64,000 nt of DNA from Bacillota bacterium (GTDB taxonomy: Bacteria; Bacillota; Clostridia; Acetivibrionales; DSM-1351): assembly GCA_023393115.1 (NCBI GenBank), contig JAEWMS010000012.1, forward strand, positions 1 to 64,000, written 5' to 3'. The notes under the pieces were generated by a model that was given only the letters and a program-made list of their open reading frames with translations, did not search any database and was not told the DNA's origin. Of this stretch, positions 16,507 to 24,273 are shown one piece after another (the first letter of the stretch is position 1; each line of letters starts with the position of its first letter). The translations under genes were made by a program, and so were the position numbers.

Positions 16507-17574
16507 ATGAAGAAAGTTCAATTAAAGGCTTTTCTTTTGGGTTTGCTCTTTATATTATGTACATTGCTTCCAGCAGCTTGTTCCTCCTCAGACCAGAATA
16601 AGCCCACCAATAAAAGCGGAAACATTACCATAGGCTTTTCCATGGCAACTTTACAGGAGGAACGCTGGCAAAGGGATATGGATATTCTTGTTGCCAAAGC
16701 CAAAGCAAGGGGTGCCGATGTTATTGTCCAGAATTCAAATAATAATGCTGACGATCAGATAAAACAGGTCAAATATTTGTTGGATCAAAACATTGATATT
16801 TTGATGATTGTACCCCAGGATGCCGAAAAATCGGCAGAAGCTGTTTATCTGGCAAAAAAGAAGGGTGTAAAGGTTATTTGCTATGATCGTTTGATTAAAA
16901 ATGCTAATGCTGATTTCTATGTTTCCTTCGACAATATAAAAGTTGGAGAATATATGGCATCTCTAATGGTATCAAAGGTTCCAACAGGCAACTATATCAT
17001 AGTTAATGGTGCCAAAACCGATTACAATAGTTATATGTATAATAAAGGCTATAAAAATGTACTTGATAAATACATCTATGATAATTCAATAAAGATAGTT
17101 GATGAAATATGGGCAAATGACTGGCGCCCTGAGGATTCTTTCAACTGTGTTGAAAAGGCTCTTCAGAGCGGGAAAAAGATAGATGCAATCCTGGCAGCCA
17201 ATGACAGTATTGCAGGCGCTGCTATCGAAGCACTTTCAGAGCAGCAGTTGGCAGGTAAAGTGCTGGTGGCAGGCCATGATGCAGACATTTCCGGCTGCCA
17301 GCGAGTTGCTGAGGGCACGCAGCTCATGACGGTGTACAAGCCAATCGACCAATTAGCCGAGAAAGCCGTTGATGTTGCCCTTGGCTTGTTAAAAAACAAC
17401 TACTACGCGTGCAATACCTATATAAGCGACGGAGAAAATGATATTCCCTACGCAAAAGTTGATCCTATAGTAGTAACAAAGGACAATTTGGTTGATACGG
17501 TAATTAACGACGGTTTCCACCGTCTGGAGGACGTATATCTGAATGTACCTAAGAATCAGTGGCCGAAAAAGTAA
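16507..17574 (+). CDS. XylF-like sugar-binding lipoprotein associated with the two-component system
   Basis: The 355-residue lipoprotein has signal sequence and lipobox (LPAACSS, Cys25). It resembles XylF throughout: TLQEERWQRDMDILVAKAKA, IDILMIVPQDAEKSAEA, VKVICYDRLIKNANADFYVS and GHDADISGCQRVAEGTQLMTVY. It is a clear paralogue of the transporter binding protein at 19737-20798. The gene starts one codon boundary after the response-regulator stop (TAAATG), so it belongs to the sensory operon rather than to a transporter. It probably delivers a pentose signal to the kinase, or feeds the transporter (inference). Confidence 0.85.
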   Translation: MKKVQLKAFLLGLLFILCTLLPAACSSSDQNKPTNKSGNITIGFSMATLQEERWQRDMDILVAKAKARGADVIVQNSNNNADDQIKQVKYLLDQNIDILMIVPQDAEKSAEAVYLAKKKGVKVICYDRLIKNANADFYVSFDNIKVGEYMASLMVSKVPTGNYIIVNGAKTDYNSYMYNKGYKNVLDKYIYDNSIKIVDEIWANDWRPEDSFNCVEKALQSGKKIDAILAANDSIAGAAIEALSEQQLAGKVLVAGHDADISGCQRVAEGTQLMTVYKPIDQLAEKAVDVALGLLKNNYYACNTYISDGENDIPYAKVDPIVVTKDNLVDTVINDGFHRLEDVYLNVPKNQWPKK

Positions 17575-17591
17575 AACGGTTTGAAGCAAGG

Positions 17592-18335
17592 TTAAAGTAG
17601 TATCTGGCGCTGTGCTTTAGCCTCCTCAGGGCCACAACCCAGTATTACTGCTGTTGACCGGTAGCCTATGCCCATTCGGTCGATACCCATGTCAATTAAC
17701 TTAAAAAAGTGTTCCCGGGTACGTATAGACCCTGAGCCTTTGACTTTACAGCGACCTTTCGCCACGTTAAGCATTGCTGAAATAACTTCAAAGGTAGCTC
17801 CTTCATTTTTTCCACCTGTAAAAAACCCGGTAGAACTTTTAACAAAATCAGCCTTAGCCTCAATTGCAACCTCTGTTGCCCTTTTTACTTCCTCAAGTGT
17901 AAGAGCATCCGTTTCAAAGATTACCTTTACCATTGTGCGGTACTTATGACATACCTCGCATACTTTTTCAATATCCTCCCGCACTTTAAACCACATGCCA
18001 CTACGAATCCATCCATAATTAGCTACAATATCCAACTCTGCTACTTTTCCTCCCTTACAATACTCCTCAGCCTGCAATACTTTTGATGCCGTGGTGGAAA
18101 GCCCAAACGGAAAATCACATACTACACACACATCAGTATCGGTACCCTCACACATTTCAACAGCTAATTGCAACGAAGCCGGGTTAACACATACTGTACG
18201 ACATCCAAAATCAATTCCCTCCTGAATGTATTTACGTATTTCCTCCTGTGTAAATTCCGGTTTTAGTACAGATTGGTCAATGTAGGAAGCAAGCTCGGCA
18301 ACGCTCATTTCTGCAGCTCTTTTTATTTTTTTCAT
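17592..18335 (-). CDS. deoC: Deoxyribose-phosphate aldolase (DeoC family)
   Basis: The 247-residue TIM-barrel aldolase cleaves 2-deoxyribose 5-phosphate to glyceraldehyde 3-phosphate and acetaldehyde. The Schiff-base lysine is in ADFVKSSTGF and the second lysine in CKVKGSGSIRT. TVCVNPASLQLA and VCVVCDFPFGLS are also typical. It is convergent with the upstream lipoprotein gene (17 bases apart, no terminator seen) and divergent from an RpiR regulator. The ribosome binding site before the ATG at 18335 is weak. Three copies of a 16-bp operator lie in the shared upstream region. The in vivo substrate could be another short phosphosugar. Confidence 0.88.
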   Translation of the reverse strand: MKKIKRAAEMSVAELASYIDQSVLKPEFTQEEIRKYIQEGIDFGCRTVCVNPASLQLAVEMCEGTDTDVCVVCDFPFGLSTTASKVLQAEEYCKGGKVAELDIVANYGWIRSGMWFKVREDIEKVCEVCHKYRTMVKVIFETDALTLEEVKRATEVAIEAKADFVKSSTGFFTGGKNEGATFEVISAMLNVAKGRCKVKGSGSIRTREHFFKLIDMGIDRMGIGYRSTAVILGCGPEEAKAQRQILL

Positions 18336-18402
18336 AAATTTTATACGTCTGCCCTATTTTGCTGAAGTGCAGGCAAGACGTTCCTTTCAAGAAGTATTTT
18401 AC

Positions 18403-18474
18403 TGTAATTATACTACAATGTCAATATTTTATTGTAATTTTACTACAAAATTTTACGCATGTAGTTTTATTACA
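18403..18474. promoter_or_regulatory. Three operator copies between deoC and the RpiR regulator
   Basis: A 16-bp imperfect dyad occurs three times in the 200-bp divergent intergenic region: TGTAATTATACTACAA (18403-18418), TGTAATTTTACTACAA (18433-18448, exactly 30 bp further), and the reversed copy TGTAATAAAACTACAT (18459-18474). The arrangement suggests a cooperative binding site for the adjacent RpiR protein controlling both genes. Confidence 0.7.
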
Positions 18475-18537
18475 AATTTCTTGAATTATCTTCACAAGTT
18501 TCATATAATAAATAAATTAATAGAGAGGTGAACGGCT

Positions 18538-19410
18538 ATGCAAAACCATGAATGTAAGATAATTATTAAAGAAAAATATTCCTTTCTGCGCTCATCCGAA
18601 CAGAAAGTGGCAGATTACGTACTTCTTCATTGGGATGAGATACCAGGTCTGACAATGGCTCAGCTTGCTAAAGCTGTAAATGTAAGTGATCCGACTGTAT
18701 TACGTTTTGTTAGGGCTTTGGGCTTTGAAGGGTTCGTTCCCTTAAAATTAGCCATAGCGCAAGATATAGCAGCTATGAACCGTTCTACTCCTCCTCTGGT
18801 GGACCTCCATGTACATTCGGAAGATTCATTGGATTCCATCCCTGAAAAAATGATAGCTTTAGCCCAACATGCTTTAGAGGATACCCGGCGAACCCTGAGC
18901 AAGTCAGAATATAAGAAGGCTGTTACAGCTATTTACAAGGCACGTCTTATTGATGTCTATGGAGTAGGGAATTCTGCTGCAGTCGCTGGAGATATGGTAA
19001 CAAAATTCCTTCGTATAGGGCTCCCCTGCCGTTCATACCCCGATAGCCATCTCCAGCATATTTGTGCAACTTCCCTTGGAAAAAGTGATGTTGCAGTAGC
19101 CATTTCCCATTCGGGCAGCACGAAAGATACGGTGGATGCATTGCGTATAGCTCAAGAGAACGGGGCTGTTACCATTGCTATCACAAATTTTAAAGGTACA
19201 GACATACTCCGCTATGCTGATATTAAACTATTTACAGGTGATATTGAGACTACCTTCTATACCGAAACCATGTTCTCACGTATTTCACAGCTTGCCATTG
19301 TAGACAGCCTTTACATGGGAGTGCTGTTGCAGGATTATGACCGTTATTCAAAAATTCTTGGTAACGTAAACAAGATGGTAAGTCATAAGATAGTGAAGGA
19401 TGAAGTATGA
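18538..19410 (+). CDS. MurR/RpiR-family transcriptional regulator
   Basis: The 290-residue regulator has an N-terminal RpiR helix-turn-helix (about residues 1-77; LTMAQLAKAVNVSDPTVLRFVRALG) and a C-terminal SIS phosphosugar-binding domain (about 115-260; YGVGNSAAVAGDMVTKFLRIG, VAVAISHSGSTKDTVDALRIA). It probably senses a sugar phosphate, perhaps the DeoC substrate. GAGAGGTG precedes the ATG. It is divergent from deoC, with three operator copies between them. A terminator-like hairpin follows at 19450. Confidence 0.92.
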   Translation: MQNHECKIIIKEKYSFLRSSEQKVADYVLLHWDEIPGLTMAQLAKAVNVSDPTVLRFVRALGFEGFVPLKLAIAQDIAAMNRSTPPLVDLHVHSEDSLDSIPEKMIALAQHALEDTRRTLSKSEYKKAVTAIYKARLIDVYGVGNSAAVAGDMVTKFLRIGLPCRSYPDSHLQHICATSLGKSDVAVAISHSGSTKDTVDALRIAQENGAVTIAITNFKGTDILRYADIKLFTGDIETTFYTETMFSRISQLAIVDSLYMGVLLQDYDRYSKILGNVNKMVSHKIVKDEV

Positions 19411-19427
19411 ATGGTGAATAAGGAATA

Positions 19428-19521
19428 GTGAATGGGGAATAGTTATGGAAGCTCCGCTAACGCGGAACTTTTATTTTAAGCGGCTTACGGAGTAAGACTA
19501 CCTTAACTTTTCACTTTTCAC
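19428..19521. repeat. Imperfect palindromic intergenic element containing a terminator hairpin
   Basis: Two 21-bp arms (19428-19448 and 19501-19521) are inverted complements at about two thirds of positions. They carry repeated GTGAAT/TTCAC units. Inside, TCCGC (19453-19457) pairs with GCGGA (19462-19466) across TAAC and is followed by TTTTATTTT, which can terminate the RpiR gene. The rest of the 326-bp gap up to 19736 shows no further gene; it must hold the xyl promoter, which I could not place. Confidence 0.5.
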
Positions 19522-19736
19522 TTTTCTCACTTCATTTTATTTCTCTTACTTTTATTCCTCATAAAATAATGCTATTCTCTACAGGAATAATTAATTCCAT
19601 CACAATTTTAGTAAGACCTTAGCAATTCTCTCTAGCGACTTTAACCCTTCTCTGATATATCCTGTTAATGTAACAGCAATAGCTATGGTAAGTAGCCCGT
19701 TGCATAAGAAAATATTACATTTCGGGAGGATTGTAT

Positions 19737-20798
19737 ATGAAAAAATCAGTACGTATAGCTGCTATGGCTTTAGCAGGTATTATGTCAATCTCACTTTTTG
19801 CTGGTTGTGGTGCAAACAGCTCAGCAGGTGACAATTCAACTACGTCGTCTTCTCAAGCAGCAGACAAGAAGATCAAAATCGGTTTATCACTTCCAACCTT
19901 ACAGGAAGAAAGATGGGTCAGAGACAAAGCTACTATGGAAGAAGCTGCAAAAAAAGCCGGAGTTGAAATTGCTGTTCAGGTAGCAAACATGGATGCCGCA
20001 AAACAGGACTCTCAGGTTGAAAACCTGATTTCTCAAGGCATTGATATCCTGGTTCTTGCTCCACATGATGCCAAGGCGGCCGCTTCAATCGTTGATAAGG
20101 CTCATAAGGCCGGTATCAAGGTTATATCCTACGATAGACTTGTAATGGGTACTGATGTTGACGTCTACCTTTCCTTTGACAACGTAAAGGTTGGAGAACT
20201 TCAGGGTAAATGGTTAACCGAAAATCTGGCAAAGGGTAACATCGTTTGGTTGTCAGGATCTCCTGTAGATAATAATGCTAAACTATTTAAAGAGGGCGCT
20301 GCCAAATACCTGCAGCCTAAGATAGACAGCGGAGATTACAAAGTTGTTATGGAACAGCCTGTTATAGACTGGAAGCCAGACAACGCACTGAAATTAATGG
20401 AAAATGCCTTAACTGCAAACAGCAATAACATTCAGGGAGTTCTTGCTCCAAATGACGGTACCGCAGGCGGTTGTATACAGGCATTAGCTGCTCAGGGTTT
20501 GGCTGGTAAGGTGCCCATAACCGGTCAGGATGCGGAGCTTGCCGCAGCAAAGAGAATAGTTGAAGGAACACAGGGTATGACAGTATTTAAGGATACAAGA
20601 AAACTTGGTGAAGCAGCTATTGATGCTGCTATCAAAATGGTTAAGGGTGAAAATATTGGTGCTGATCAAAAAGTAAACAATGAAAAGATGGATGTTCCAT
20701 CAATTCTTCTGACACCCGAAGTTGTCGACAAGAGCAACCTTGACAAAGTACTTATCGATGGCGGATATCTCAAGAAAGAAGATGTTTACGCTAAATAA
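19737..20798 (+). CDS. xylF: Xylose-type ABC transporter substrate-binding lipoprotein
   Basis: The 353-residue protein follows the XylF pattern along its length. It has a signal peptide with lipobox LFAGC (Cys23), then KIGLSLPTLQEERWVRDKA, QVENLISQGIDILVLAPHDA, VKVGELQGKWL, SGSPVDNNAKLFKEGAAK and PNDGTAGGCIQALAAQGLAG. It captures xylose or a related aldose outside the cell. GGGAGGAT fixes the ATG at 19737 rather than the in-frame TTG at 19731. A perfect 12-bp stem-loop follows the stop, before the ATPase gene. That fits the usual excess of binding protein over membrane components. Confidence 0.92.
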   Translation: MKKSVRIAAMALAGIMSISLFAGCGANSSAGDNSTTSSSQAADKKIKIGLSLPTLQEERWVRDKATMEEAAKKAGVEIAVQVANMDAAKQDSQVENLISQGIDILVLAPHDAKAAASIVDKAHKAGIKVISYDRLVMGTDVDVYLSFDNVKVGELQGKWLTENLAKGNIVWLSGSPVDNNAKLFKEGAAKYLQPKIDSGDYKVVMEQPVIDWKPDNALKLMENALTANSNNIQGVLAPNDGTAGGCIQALAAQGLAGKVPITGQDAELAAAKRIVEGTQGMTVFKDTRKLGEAAIDAAIKMVKGENIGADQKVNNEKMDVPSILLTPEVVDKSNLDKVLIDGGYLKKEDVYAK

Positions 20799-20813
20799 TA
20801 TAAATCCTTAAAT

Positions 20814-20867
20814 TTTTGGGGGAATGGCAGCTTTCGGCTCAAACCGGATTATGTTATTCCCCCAAAA
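20814..20867 (+). promoter_or_regulatory. Intercistronic stem-loop between xylF and xylG
   Basis: TTTTGGGGGAAT (20814-20825) and ATTCCCCCAAAA (20856-20867) are perfectly complementary over 12 bp. No T run follows, so it is better read as an mRNA 3-prime stabiliser or processing site, or partial attenuator, than a full terminator. Confidence 0.65.
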
Positions 20868-20876
20868 TAAAGCTAA

Positions 20877-20961
20877 AGGATATATTTTCATTACATTTTG
20901 TGACCGCTAGCGGCTCAAAGCCACTTCGTGTCAAAGCCACTCCGTGGCTTCGGAGGTTAAT
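20877..20961 (+). repeat. Hairpin-bearing leader element before xylG
   Basis: After AAAGGATATATTTTCATTAC the element holds CCGC/GCGG (20904-20913), the motif GGCTCAAAGCCAC, and a hairpin AGCCAC (20935-20940) / GTGGCT (20944-20949) ending 12 bases before the ATG. Closely related blocks precede xylH (from about 22525) and oppD (from about 58961). Confidence 0.6.
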
Positions 20962-22479
20962 ATGAGCGAATATATATTGGAGATGAAGAACATCACCAAA
21001 GAGTTTCCGGGGGTTAAAGCACTTGATAACGTTACCTTCAGGGTAAAAAAGGGTGAAATTCATGCGCTCTGCGGAGAGAATGGAGCAGGAAAATCAACTC
21101 TCATGAAGGTTCTTAGCGGGGTTTATCCTTCCGGTACTTATACTGGTGAAATAATTGTAAAAGGAAGTACACAAAGCTATTCAGGCATAAAAGACAGCGA
21201 AAAGGCTGGAATAGCTATAATTTATCAGGAACTTGCACTTGTTAAACAAATGAGTGTCTGCGAAAATATTTTTCTTGGTAATGAAAAAGTGAAAAAGACA
21301 GGTCTTATTAATTGGGACGAGTCATATGCTGAAAGCCAGAAAGTCCTTAATGAAGTGAGACTTAATATAAACCCTAATACCAAAGTATTAAATCTGGGTA
21401 TTGGGCAGCAGCAGCTGGTGGAAATCGCCAAAGCAATCGCCAAGAAAGCTGAAATCCTGATTTTGGATGAGCCTTCAGCTGCACTTACCGAATCAGAAAC
21501 GGAAAATCTGTTACAAATACTTAAGGAACTTAAATCCAAAGGTGTAACATGCATATATATTTCACACAAGTTGAATGAAGTTTTTGAAATTGCTGATAAC
21601 ATTACCATTCTCCGGGACGGCAAGTCAATCGGAACTGAGTCTGCCGAAGAAATGACTGAGAATAAAGTAATTGCTTTAATGGTTGGACGTGAATTGACTC
21701 AGAGGTTTCCAAGAAAAGAGCACAAACCCGGGGAAGTTGTAATGGAGATAAAGAATTGGAATGTATATAATCCAGATCTTCCTGAACTGAAGGTAATTGA
21801 TAATGCAAGCTTTAAAGTAAGGAAAGGTGAAATTCTTGGAATTGCCGGCTTGATGGGAGCCGGAAGAACAGAGCTGGTGATGAGTATTTTCGGTGCCTAC
21901 GGAGCTAATGTAAGCGGCGAAATAATCCTGGAAGGCCAGAAAGTATCGATTAAAAATCCCAGACAGGCCATAGAAGCAGGGATAAGCTATGTCTCCGAAG
22001 ATAGAAAACGTTATGGCTTGGTATTGGGAATGGATATCAAGAATAATGTAACCCTGTCCAGCCTGGAATCCATATCAAAATTTACTCTGATTAATGGTAA
22101 TGAGGTAATAAAAGGTACAAACCAATATGTCGAGGACTTAAGGATAAAAACCCCCAGTATTGAGCAGAAGGCTTCAAACCTCAGCGGTGGAAATCAGCAA
22201 AAGGTTGTCCTTGCCAAGTGGCTTATGACAAAGCCTAAAATTCTGATAATGGATGAGCCTACAAGAGGTATTGATGTAGGTGCCAAATTTGAAATATATA
22301 ATATTATGAATAAGCTGATTGACGAGGGTGTATGTATTATCATGATATCCTCCGAATTACCGGAAATACTCGGAATGAGCGACAGAATACTGGTTATGCA
22401 TGAAGGCTCGTTAACTAAAGAATTTAGCTGGAATGAAGCCACTCAGGAAAATATTTTAACTTATGCGACAGGTGGTTAG
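20962..22479 (+). CDS. xylG: Xylose-type ABC transporter ATP-binding protein
   Basis: The 505-residue protein has two ABC modules, as in XylG/RbsA. The first has Walker A GENGAGKST, the LGIGQQQLVEIAKAIA signature and Walker B ILILDEPSAAL. The second has AGLMGAGRTELVMSIFG, LSGGNQQKVVLAKWL and ILIMDEPTRGID. It powers sugar import through the adjacent permease. The ATG at 20962 is used because CGGAGG lies just upstream; the open frame starts at 20944 inside a leader hairpin. Its stop codon is inside a very strong stem-loop. Confidence 0.94.
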   Translation: MSEYILEMKNITKEFPGVKALDNVTFRVKKGEIHALCGENGAGKSTLMKVLSGVYPSGTYTGEIIVKGSTQSYSGIKDSEKAGIAIIYQELALVKQMSVCENIFLGNEKVKKTGLINWDESYAESQKVLNEVRLNINPNTKVLNLGIGQQQLVEIAKAIAKKAEILILDEPSAALTESETENLLQILKELKSKGVTCIYISHKLNEVFEIADNITILRDGKSIGTESAEEMTENKVIALMVGRELTQRFPRKEHKPGEVVMEIKNWNVYNPDLPELKVIDNASFKVRKGEILGIAGLMGAGRTELVMSIFGAYGANVSGEIILEGQKVSIKNPRQAIEAGISYVSEDRKRYGLVLGMDIKNNVTLSSLESISKFTLINGNEVIKGTNQYVEDLRIKTPSIEQKASNLSGGNQQKVVLAKWLMTKPKILIMDEPTRGIDVGAKFEIYNIMNKLIDEGVCIIMISSELPEILGMSDRILVMHEGSLTKEFSWNEATQENILTYATGG

Positions 22480-22518
22480 TTTGAAAGACTTCACTAAAGC
22501 TCGTCTTCCAAACTAACC
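22474..22518 (+). promoter_or_regulatory. Intercistronic stem-loop between xylG and xylH
   Basis: Arms 22474-22489 (GGTTAGTTTGAAAGAC) and 22503-22518 (GTCTTCCAAACTAACC) pair at 15 of 16 positions around a 13-base loop. The 5-prime arm contains the xylG stop codon. The lack of a T run argues for RNA processing or stability control. Confidence 0.65.
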
Positions 22519-22568
22519 TATGAGTTTTCATTACATTTTTGGCCGCTATGCGGCTCATGGAGGTTAAT

Positions 22569-23798
22569 ATGCAAAATGCAGAGATAAACTCAATTGCAAA
22601 AAATAATCAGAATGCATTGGGCAAGACCAAATCAATTAAAGAAATTTTAGTCGGAACCCTCAAGGGAAATATACGCCAATACACTATGATACTTGCTTTA
22701 TTGTTAATATGGGGCTTCTTCACCATCGTTACAAACGGCATCTTCATATCCTCGAGAAACCTTTCAAACTTATTTTTACAATGTGCCTCTACAGCAATAG
22801 CAGCCTGTGGTATGGTTCTTGTCATGGTTGCAGGCCATATCGACCTCTCAGTAGGCTCCTTTGTAGGGTTAACCGGGGCAGTTGCAGCTCAGCTGATGGT
22901 GGCCGGCCGCATGGGGACTATACAAACAATAGCAATTACTATTGCTATTGGGCTGCTTTTAGGTCTGTTCCAAGGATTCTGGGTTGCCTACGGCAAAGTA
23001 CCAGCCTTTATAGTAACTCTGGCAGGACTTCTCGCTTTCAGAGGCGGAGTTATAGCAATTACCGGCGGTAACTCTATTGCACCTATGAATGATTCCTTCA
23101 AGGCAATCGGTCAGGGCTATCTGCCAAAGATAAATCCAGACCTTCCGTTTAGCGATACAAGTGCTTTGGTTGGTGTAGCTTTCATCATGTGCTATTTAGT
23201 ATTTGAGATTAACAAGAGAAAGTCACGAATTAAATATGGCTTCGAAGTTCTTCCCATGTCTCTGCAAATAGCGAAAATGGTAGGCTTTTCTCTATTAATC
23301 GCCCTGGTTATCGGAATCATGGCCAGCTATATGGGCATTCCGTATGCAATATTGCTATTGATAGCAATAATAGTAATATTTACTGTTATTGCAGAAAAAT
23401 CAACCTTTGGTCGTCATGTCTACGCTATTGGCGGTAACAAAGAAGCCGCCCGGCTTTCAGGTATTAACATTAACAAAGTAAATCTCGGTATCTTTGTTTT
23501 AATGGGGCTTCTCTCCACTATTGCCGGTATTGTATATACTGCAAGGCTCAACACAGCTACAGGCTCGGCAGGAACAAACATGGAACTGGATGCCATAGCA
23601 TCGGCCGTTATCGGTGGAACCAGCACTCTCGGAGGTGCAGGAACAATTGCGGGATGTATCATCGGTGCTCTTGTTATGGGTAGCCTTGACAATGGTATGA
23701 GCCTTATGAATACAAATGTAGCAGCACAATATATCGTTAAGGGCTTAATACTTCTTTTGGCTGTGTGGTTTGATATTAAGTTCAGTAAGAGAGCATAA
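22569..23798 (+). CDS. xylH: Xylose-type ABC transporter permease
   Basis: The 409-residue hydrophobic protein has about ten membrane segments and the XylH/RbsC-family pattern: AIAACGMVLVMVAGHIDLSVGSFVGL, FIVTLAGLLAFRGG, FGRHVYAIGGNKEAARLSGI and SAVIGGTSTLGGAGTIAG. It forms the sugar channel with XylG. The ATG at 22569 follows GGAGGTTAAT. A leader hairpin GCCGC/GCGGC (22542-22554) ends 14 bases before it. The gene closes the transporter operon at a clear terminator. Confidence 0.94.
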   Translation: MQNAEINSIAKNNQNALGKTKSIKEILVGTLKGNIRQYTMILALLLIWGFFTIVTNGIFISSRNLSNLFLQCASTAIAACGMVLVMVAGHIDLSVGSFVGLTGAVAAQLMVAGRMGTIQTIAITIAIGLLLGLFQGFWVAYGKVPAFIVTLAGLLAFRGGVIAITGGNSIAPMNDSFKAIGQGYLPKINPDLPFSDTSALVGVAFIMCYLVFEINKRKSRIKYGFEVLPMSLQIAKMVGFSLLIALVIGIMASYMGIPYAILLLIAIIVIFTVIAEKSTFGRHVYAIGGNKEAARLSGININKVNLGIFVLMGLLSTIAGIVYTARLNTATGSAGTNMELDAIASAVIGGTSTLGGAGTIAGCIIGALVMGSLDNGMSLMNTNVAAQYIVKGLILLLAVWFDIKFSKRA

Positions 23799-23885
23799 TA
23801 GTATAGTAATATACAGTTTGATTATAATTATGACAGATATTCATCCTCACTATTTTCATACATTTCTTTTTAACTATTTTAATTT

Positions 23886-23908
23886 GGGAGCTAAGGCTCC
23901 CTTTTTTT
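23886..23908 (+). terminator. Rho-independent terminator of the xylFGH operon
   Basis: GGGAGC (23886-23891), loop TAAG, GCTCCC (23896-23901), followed by seven T. Confidence 0.88.
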
Positions 23909-24018
23909 ACGTTTAGGAATTGATATATTTTCTATTCTTTGAATGTGTTAATATTACTCGGGTTGAGCAAGTACACTGAAAAATTCCAGATAGATAAATT
24001 CCTAGACGTGGGGATTGA

Positions 24019-24097
24019 AAAGGGGATTCCCCTTTCCGGTTTCAGGAGGGTGCTCAGAAATGTGAAACATTTCGTCGAAGGGAACCTTGGGTTCCCT
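24019..24097 (+). ncRNA. Candidate structured RNA: three consecutive hairpins upstream of glgB
   Basis: Three perfect short hairpins lie within 79 bases: AAAGGGG/CCCCTTT (24019-24035), GAAATG/CATTTC (24057-24073) and AGGGAACC/GGTTCCCT (24079-24097). They sit in the 475-bp gap between the xyl terminator and glgB. A 64-codon frame crosses them but has no ribosome binding site and no recognisable homology. The element could be a small RNA, a dispersed repeat or part of the glgB leader. No known riboswitch class is recognised. Confidence 0.4.
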
Positions 24098-24273
24098 AGC
24101 GAACAAGATAATTTGCGAGCGAAGACAGAGTAATAAGAATGCGCACAAAAATCTTTGCGAAGTAAATTTCTTGCTACCTTTCTTCTTGTTAATCTGAGCA
24201 AAATATTATAGTATGGTAAATATAGGTGCTTGTTCATCTTAACTGTCAAATTTACACTATGAGAGGTGGTCTA

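Noticed and set aside
23939..24133. 64-codon frame between xylH and glgB
   Set aside because: No ribosome binding site and no recognisable domain; it runs through three perfect hairpins, so it is better explained as a structured or repeat element.
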